Source: Wyeomyia smithii (lineage: Eukaryota; Arthropoda; Insecta; Diptera; Culicidae). Taken from it: a stretch of DNA of 64,000 nucleotides. Under the pieces are notes generated by a model. It made no database searches. It saw nothing but the letters and a program-made list of their open reading frames with translations, and had not been told where the DNA came from. The DNA is taken from NCBI RefSeq assembly GCF_029784165.1, contig NC_073695.1:100691306-100755305 (forward strand). Direction: 5' to 3'. Below are positions 57,541 through 64,000 of this stretch, in pieces. The position numbers and the translations under genes are program-made. Position 1 is the first letter of the stretch. The number at the start of each line of letters is the position of its first letter.

Positions 57541-58129
57541 TTTGTTAATGACTTTCGAGCGTTGCATGTGTGTATGTTAGTTTGAATGTATCTCCTGTCT
57601 CATTAACGGCGGGTTTGCTGCTCGGCGTGAAACTAACACGAATAAACGGTAGAAATCTGGTCCGAACGGTCGGAGCAAAGAGATCTGTTTATTCTCTTGT
57701 TTTTTTTTCTGTATGCACGTTCCGATTAGTTAACAATACAATGGATAGTGAGTCACGGTTGATCAAAACTTCTGTGGTGTAGTGTTTATTATTTTGATGA
57801 TATGGGATAAGAATGTTTTATAAAAAAGACTAACGTTTTAATTCTATGATTATTTGAAACGTGTCACAGAAGAGATCGTAAGAGATTTCAGTTTAAGATT
57901 TATAATTTAAAGGGGGCAAATGTCCCGGGCCTTCCGACACGATGGGGCCCTCTTGTCCTGGGTCAGACGTAAAGTCAGAGTGGGGACCTTTTTTTTGCTC
58001 GTCACCTTCCAATCATTTTTTCAAGAAGAACAAAGGGCCTCACGAACATTTCTGCCCCGGGCCTCCAGCGCCCAAATTCGGTCCTGGATAAAATAGAATT
58101 ATTTCTGTTTTCGATGCGTTTGGTGATAT
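57541..58129. other. No recognised feature
   Basis: Unique DNA without a convincing ORF. The segment 57915-58090 is GC-richer (gggggcaaatgtcccgggcc) with paired GGGCC-rich stretches, not assignable. Confidence 0.45.
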
Positions 58130-58680
58130 TCTTGTTGCTTATTCACGATAGGTTTGTGTCGTGTTAAATTAATGTAGTGCGAACAAAAAAAAACGCTACA
58201 GGCACAATATCCTTAAGTGTAAATGAAATTTTTTCGGGTGTTGTTGAATATATCAGTAAAAAAACAAATATTCAAATTCAAAAAACGTTTGTAAAGTGAA
58301 ATTTTTTTTTATGGGGGATCAAATCGCTACTTTGTTTTATGACCAACGTTTCTGCCCTTGGACTTGGCCTTCTTTGGGGTAGATATAATTGTACCGTTTT
58401 GCGTTAGGTGGCCGAAACGTCGGGCACAAAACAGTAGCGTTTTGATCCACCCTTAAGACTGAAAACCCGTATTTCTCTGGATTAAAAAAATATGGATAGC
58501 CTAAGGATAAACATGCGTAGATCACTGAACAAATGGTTTAATTCTGTCAAGTTTCGAACCCACTGCTACTCATTTAACAAAATGGGGTATGTAGCCTTGT
58601 GACTAAAAATCTCTCTAATTACAGTGTGTGGTTCTACGTTACAACCCCTAGGGCTGTATACCTTGTAGTATTTCAATAGT
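58130..58680 (+). repeat. Dispersed repeat family X, copy 3, enclosing a 140-bp hairpin
   Basis: The left part (gctacaggcacaatatcctt, gggtgttgttgaatata) and right part (ctctaattacagtg, gtataccttgtagtattt) match the copies at 47275 and 8655. The middle, 58316-58456, is an inverted repeat with arms of about 43 bp: ggatcaaatcgctactttgtttt against complemented ggatcaaaacgctactgttttgt, both ending in gac(c)aacgttt-type blocks. The hairpin is absent from the other copies and may be a later insertion. Confidence 0.65.
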
Positions 58681-58989
58681 AATTCCTTTTAGCAAAATTA
58701 TGCATTTTTCAGTTAATTTTTTTTGATGAAAAGATATCAAATAAAAGAACTGTTGAAAACATAAAAAATTCTTTTACTTTTTTGAATCCTTTTTTCAACG
58801 AATCTTAATGCGTTAATTAAGATTATTTAAGTTTCTATCTAACCTTTTTCTCTCTCTCTTATTTCAGGTATGTGTACTTAACTTCAAACTTTAGAAAATT
58901 CAGTGAGTAAGTTATTAAGTCAATATGTAATGAGATGTATATGTATGTACAGAGTAACACGGTAAAAAAGCTGTTTATTTTGTTTGATA

Positions 58990-59330
58990 CAGTGTTTTCG
59001 GCAAAATTGTAGAAGTTTTTTTCTTTCTAAAAAAATATACACCGCGGAAAAATCAAAAAAAAATTATTTTTTTGGAAAGTTTTCTTTTGTTTCAATTTTT
59101 TTTTTCAAATTTAAACAATTATCAAATATCAGTTTACATTGTAAAGTTTTCGTAAAAACTAAAATATTTTATTTATAGTAACATTTTTGCGGGTTTTTTC
59201 TTAATTTTGTTTTATTTTACGGTGTAAATGTCAAATTGAAAGACAAAATTAGGGTGTACGACTTTGCCAAAGACATCATGTTAAAATTAATTTTTTATCC
59301 ACTTTCGATTTTTTATAAATAATCTGAATT
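58990..59330 (+). repeat. Direct repeat flanking the TTAA MITE, copy 1
   Basis: Matches 60725-61060 in the same orientation: gcaaaattgtag, ttttttcttaattttgtttt, acaaaattagggtgt and ctttgccaaagacatcat recur. AT-rich, non-coding, diverged. Confidence 0.65.
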
Positions 59331-59503
59331 AGAGATGAGGAAGCTCGTGCTGTTCTGTTTTTTTTTTTTTGACACAAAAAATATTCTAGATTTTCGTTAG
59401 AGCCGTGTGCTGACATATGAATAAAATATACTAAGCCGAGCCTGGTAAGATAAAGATACTTTTGGAGTCAAAGCGGTTTTTTTTGTTCGGTAGAGTGTCT
59501 TAA

Positions 59504-60721
59504 GGGGTAATATCTACCAAATGCTCAAAAAAACAAGGCTTTTTCATGAATTTTTTTTCAGGACAATTGAGATGTAAGGTATATAAATAATATATCATTG
59601 GATTGAGCAACTCTTGCAGAATAGAAAAAATATTTTTATTGCTATTTTTGTTACAAAATGGCGGCTGTGCAGCGATTGCCATGGACCGCTTTTTTTTAAG
59701 TTGTTCCGCGGCGAGCAGTAGAAGTCGTGTCCAACAATAACCAAAACAAAATTTTTTTCATTATCTACATAAGTGTCGCTAGTGAAGTACACATGATTAT
59801 ATTTTTAGAATTTTTCTTCGCAAAATGGCAACGGTTTGAAAAATAAAAGTTCTGTTTCGACAAAAAAAATCGACTTTGATTGTTTATAACTTTAGTTGTT
59901 GTTAATCAATCGCTAGAATCGTTTGTATTTCACTAGATAATTTAACAAAGAAGCTACAGTTGAAATTTCAAGTCATTCGGATGTAAACTTTTCCAGTTCT
60001 ACTGCTCGCCGATTTTGAAAACATGGTTTTGAGAAAAACGCGTTTAAAGTTTCAAATTGCTATAAATCTTAAGAATCGCAACATGAAAGCCTCTAATATT
60101 TTTTTTACCCTCAGTCAGCTAACCCTGCGCTGTAAAGTTGTCCTTTCTGGGCTTTATCTTCCTCTTCTTACTTTTTTTTAATCTGATCTAAGGCTACGCC
60201 TACCCTCTTTCGCGGTATCAGACATGCGACGCTCAGTGACTTTGACGCGGTTGGCGTCCGATCCCAAGCAAAACTCAAACTTGTCACTCATATTTAAGTA
60301 CTTTTGAGTATAACTCACAGTTAAAAAGTATCAAAAAACTCAAATAAAGAACGTACACAACGAAAACGACTGATCGACTAAACAAATGGAATTTGTGAGT
60401 GAACACGTGCTGTAGAGACGCTGTAATGGTCGAAACTTGATGCAGCGACCTCTATACTACAAATTTGAAACACGATATCGATCATAGGTAACTTCTACTA
60501 GTTTACAAAGCTTCGAAATTAAAAACAAAAACTAGCATCGCCAAAATAAACGAAAAATGTTTTTTGGAGCATGAAAGTTGTTCGGTGAAAATTGATTTAA
60601 ACGAATTTTGAGTTTAGAGCAGTACTTGGGCGATGTATATTTTGATTCTAAGATAGTTTCAGCATGACTTAAGCCAATAAAAAAAAATAACAAGAAAAAA
60701 AAATTTGGTAGCTATTACCCC
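59504..60721. mobile_element. TTAA-targeted MITE, GGGGTAATATCTACC ends
   Basis: A 1,218-bp element inside TTAA (59500-59503, 60722-60725). Ends: ggggtaatatctaccaaa and, complemented, ggggtaatagctaccaaa. A piggyBac-type source is implied by the target; the ends resemble those of 42009-42750. The interior has no ORF of note. It separates two direct repeat copies (58990 and 60725). Confidence 0.85.
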
Positions 60722-60724
60722 TTA

Positions 60725-61060
60725 AGCAAAATTGTAGTTTTTTTGTCATTAAAAAAAAAATAAACGCTGTGAAAAAATTGAAACAAGGTTTTGTCCGGAA
60801 AATCTCACTTGTTTTAATTTTTCAAGTTTAAATAATTATCAAAGTTCAGCTAACATTGTGTGGTTTCCGTAAAAAAAATCTAAAAGTGGGTTTTCAGATA
60901 TGTAATTTATAATAATGTTTTTGTGGTTTTTTCTTAATTTTGTTTTGTTTCACTATGTAAATGTTTTCTGGAAGGACAGAATTAGGGTGTCCAACTTTGC
61001 CAGAGACATCATATTAATAAAACTAACTTCTCAAGTTTTGAACTTTTTCCTTTCTTTAGA
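60725..61060 (+). repeat. Direct repeat flanking the TTAA MITE, copy 2
   Basis: Second copy of 58990-59330, beginning exactly at the right TTAA. Shared blocks include gcaaaattgtag at its start and actttgccagagacatcat at its end. Confidence 0.65.
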
Positions 61061-61529
61061 TTTTTTTTCCCACTTCGCCATGATCAGCTGATCATTAAAA
61101 GCTGACTAAAAATATAAGAACTAAACAAAATGGACTTTTCAAAATGTTTATTTTTCAATGTTTTATACTTTTTCTAAATAAATGATGTAGAACTACATAA
61201 GATTTTTTGTTACATTACATTAATTGTTGTATTCGAGAGTGATAACCACAATAACTTTTATCCAATACTAACAAAATAATTACCTGGAAATAATGTTCCT
61301 AGCAAATTGCCAAAGATGGCCAAATACCAGCTCAGGTTAGTATTGCCGGCGACGGGATGATATTACCGGGCCGTAAATCGATCCCAGTTGCCATTTTAAT
61401 TTTTTTCAGGGCCATCACATTATTTCCCGAGATTTGTGTGTTGAATAAAAGTTATTATCATTGAGAAGATAGTCTGTCGTAATCTCAGCGTATATCATTC
61501 AAAGAATTCGCAATCAATCACGAATGCCA
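61061..61529. other. No recognised feature
   Basis: AT-rich DNA. ccggcgacgggatgatattaccgggc near 61340 holds a short GC-rich inverted pair; nothing else stands out. Confidence 0.5.
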
Positions 61530-62090
61530 CGATGCAAGTGCTGCAACGAACCGCTACTGCTGCTACCCGCTTTAGATTAGTTAGGACCGTCCTGGTGGCC
61601 ATCAACTGGTAAACTGATTGGTTTAAGCAGAAGCAGACTTTTATATAACCCAAAGTGTGAATTCCTGGTTATCAAGGTATATAATTCTATCGACTGTGCT
61701 AGGGAAAGTAAGCATTAACCGACCAATCAAAGGTCGAAATCTGCGTTTCAACAAGAATTGACAATTTTTTAACGGTAAATTGGTTCGAATTATCAAATGA
61801 CAATTTTATGCATTTGGGCGGGGATAGATGATTTTCCAATCGATTGCTGCAAGAACGAAGAAATTCCAATGGAAACTATAAGCATTATAAGCATATGCAA
61901 TTGGACATATTTGTTCGTTTTTAGATTTTCATTGTACACTCCTATATAGCTGAACTACCTGAGAGACGTACTGCCGTTCCAATCATAGTAGTCCAATATT
62001 CTACACAAACCTTATGTACTCTGGGACAACTATGCTTGGAAGGGCAGCGTAGTTCTACATTGAAAATTTTTTTACGGTGTTCTTTTTTCC
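61530..62090. repeat. Dispersed module, copy 2 (without the LINE)
   Basis: Second copy of the module at 160-532 plus 2885-3000. Conserved islands: accgctactgctgctaccc, tgattggtttaagcag, tatataattctatcgac, gtgctagggaaag, gaccaatcaaaggtcgaaat, ccaatcgattgctgcaagaa, ttagattttcattgtacac. It shows the target site before LINE insertion, and itself contains the 77-bp MITE. Confidence 0.7.
61971..62047. mobile_element. 77-bp MITE with 24-bp TIRs and CGTA duplication
   Basis: Ends ctgccgttccaatcatag and, complemented, ctgcccttccaagcatag. The match extends about 24 bp with three differences. CGTA flanks both sides (61967-61970, 62048-62051). The other module copy has a single CGTA at 2974-2977, a true empty site. 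One of the smallest TIR elements one could define. Confidence 0.85.
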
Positions 62091-62629
62091 AGAAACACAA
62101 AATTATTATCTGCAACATTGGCGGAAACAGCACACCGATCAAATGAATTATTCTGGCTTTTAAAAAATGTGCAATCATCAACACTAATTTCAACATAAAC
62201 TGTTCCCAAAAGTTAGTTGTGACTCAAAAAAAAATTACTCATAGCACAATAAGAATCTTTAGCCCATTAGCCTCTAGTTTCAGCACGATATAAAAGGGTC
62301 GATTAAAATGGCTGCCCTGTTTGTCGTTATTTCAGCAAAAAAGCTGAAAAGGTTGTGTATGGAACACGACCGTAAGGCTAATGTATTCTACAACACTCTA
62401 TCTTATGTCAATGTATTTCCGGCAATAGGTTAAGGAATTTACAGAATTCAACACTAATAATATATTTAAAACGTTTCAATTTAGATGTATCTTAGGCCTC
62501 AATATTTCTTTATTAAAGGCTAGATAACTATTCCGATGAATTATACTTCTAAAAAAAACTAAAATTATCATTATTTGATACGTTATATGCAATATTATTT
62601 TCAAACAACATTGTGCATTCAAGGCTTAA
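62091..62629. other. No recognised feature
   Basis: AT-rich DNA without ORFs or repeats that I can define. Confidence 0.5.
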
Positions 62630-63200
62630 AATGGTATCTGAGGCGATTCACGGCCTTTGGATATCATCTCGGCTCCGAAAATACTCATATTAAGGTGTAT
62701 TCGGCCATTAAAAGCTGTTTTCCAAACACCGGAAGTCCATTTTGGATTCCATAATTTCTGGCTCGGTGCATTATCTCATTTTTGGAACTACCTATATCAG
62801 GTTGTGTTTGGCCATTTAACGCTGTTCTTTAGAAACCGGAAGTTGCATCCATGAATTTCAAAGTTACATCTGCAGTCGATTACAGATCTCTGGGCAACTT
62901 TCCGACTCTGGAGTTGCTTATATTAGATGGTATTTGGTCTTTTTGGGATGTTTTTCAGACCCCGGGTGTCATTATCTTGAACTTAAAAATGGCGTCTGTT
63001 GTTGATTTTCGGTTTCTGGGCATAATTCTAGTTTCGGAAATATCTATATTGTGTGGTATTCGGCCATTTTAGGTCGTTTTCCAAAAATCGAAAGTCTCCT
63101 TCCTTCAAAATGGGGTTAGGTCAATTTCTGGCCTCTGAGCGTCATTCTGTATCCAGAATTTTTCATATTCTATTGTATTTAGCCTTTTCTCAGCTCTGAT
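62630..63200 (+). repeat. Degenerate tandem repeat, unit about 105-126 bp, five copies
   Basis: A landmark, (g)t(a/g)ttcggccatt, recurs at about 62701, 62808, 62934, 63060 and 63179. Each is preceded by an atatctatattgtg-like block and followed by gttttccaaa-ccggaagt. Units carry patches such as atggcgtctgttg and ttctgggcat. The copies are well diverged. Open frames across two or three units (62657-62854, 62851-63072) follow from unit length and are not convincing genes. Confidence 0.8.
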
Positions 63201-64000
63201 AGGTCGAATACTGAGTTCAAAACATGACTCTACATTTTTCGATAAAGCAATAGTTAACATCATAACATCACGACTTTTCGCATTTTGATGGACGCTTAGC
63301 TAAATCCGTTGAAAGCACACTGTGTTATTAGTATTTGCAATTGAGAAATTTTTGTGACGCTTTCAATGTTTCGATATTTCAATTTGCCGCAAAACGTTAT
63401 TCTGCGTCAAAAATTGAAATTTGTAGAAATAATTGATTTTCAATGATTTTGAATAGTTTCAGCAGTTATTCATTATTGAAAAGCAAACTCCAGATTTCAA
63501 AATTAAAGATTTTTTTTTTCTTTTTAACGTCATTGGAAAACAATTGTTCTTAAAAACGTTTCAATTCAAAAAAAAAAACTCGCTGCAACGTAACCCTCAA
63601 AAGAAAAAATAAGTTTCCTATTCCTCCATCCTTAATTTTTTCCAGAAGTTTCAGTACTACTTTTAGTTATCATGAAATAAAAGCGTTCATAAAATCAAAG
63701 TATTATCAATTCTCTACAACTCGTTTCTAGCGGGTTGTCTAAACGGCTACATGTTGACATACATAATAATATATATGAGTAAAAAATTCCATCACCTGTG
63801 AAAAATGTTTCATTCAAATAAAAAATGGTGGATGAAATTTTTGCGTATTTTAAGATCATGCTGGCTGGAAACGCTCATTATTGTTCGCTACTGTAACTGT
63901 CACAAAACGAGAATTTTTTTCACTGATACGAGCATCATTGGCACACATTACAGAGCCGTCTACTACAAAAAGAATAACTGCCAAAAACATGAAGCAGAAA
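63201..64000. other. No gene recognised; possible fragment of the large foldback family
   Basis: AT-rich. Around 63780-63880, ccatcacctgtgaaaaatg and gctggaaacgctcat resemble 45520-45600 in the decayed foldback element. No ends are definable. Confidence 0.35.

Noticed and set aside
62657..63072. Two ORFs with similar peptides (possible duplicated exons)
   Set aside because: They lie in the degenerate 105-126-bp tandem repeat and break in other units.

Overview
The window looks like repeat-choked, AT-rich nuclear DNA of an insect, most likely a dipteran close to culicine mosquitoes. The grounds are the mix of non-LTR retrotransposons (I clade, LOA-like with RNase H, T1/Q-like CR1, L2-like, RTE-like) and the many short terminal-inverted-repeat elements with TA, TTAA or 8-bp target duplications. 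No bacterial or organellar signal and no CRISPR array is visible. Almost all recognisable coding sequence belongs to retrotransposons, and every copy carries disabling changes. Species assignment is inference.

Layout. 1-3000: a duplicated module (second copy at 61530-62090) split by a 5'-truncated LOA-like LINE (533-2884), whose RNase H region is itself split by a tRNA-derived SINE. 3100-8900: small TIR and foldback elements. 9001-13914: a pogo-like TIR element holding a 5'-truncated I-clade LINE and a minisatellite-filled MITE. 13940-17800: a dispersed 0.9-kb repeat, then unique DNA with a possible 5' untranslated exon. 17813-21266: a hexamer/heptamer array interrupted by an internally deleted LOA-like LINE whose ORF1 has a DUF4780-type domain. 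21580-26230: a hairpin element and three MITEs. 27150-28430: a probable Helitron relic beside an RTE-like fragment. 28739-29849: a long-TIR element with a (TA)n tract. 31890-34371: a 63-bp I-element tail, an L2-like 3' fragment, a hAT MITE and a T1/Q-like fragment. 34870-37805: a tRNA-like cloverleaf and a 2.3-kb long inverted repeat. 42009-47825: a TTAA MITE, a decayed foldback holding a second SINE, and a TIR element holding two other repeats. 48284: a mariner-type transposase relic. 49857-55627: a structurally complete I-clade element with a perfect 13-bp target duplication. 56394: an unrecognised 182-codon ORF. 57040-64000: a GC-richer island, further MITEs, the second copy of the first module, and a degenerate ~120-bp tandem repeat.

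How the parts relate. The LINEs encode the usual ORF1 RNA-binding protein and ORF2 endonuclease/reverse transcriptase/RNase H. The SINEs and 5'-truncated copies are products of such machinery, and the MITEs would depend on transposases encoded elsewhere. No host gene can be assigned with confidence; the window could be intergenic or part of a large intron. Three GC-richer islands (15390-17085, 30830-31540, 57040-57540) are the best candidates for host promoters or non-coding first exons. Boundaries resting on target duplications or terminal repeats are read directly from the sequence. Family and superfamily names come from motif recognition alone and could be refined by database comparison.
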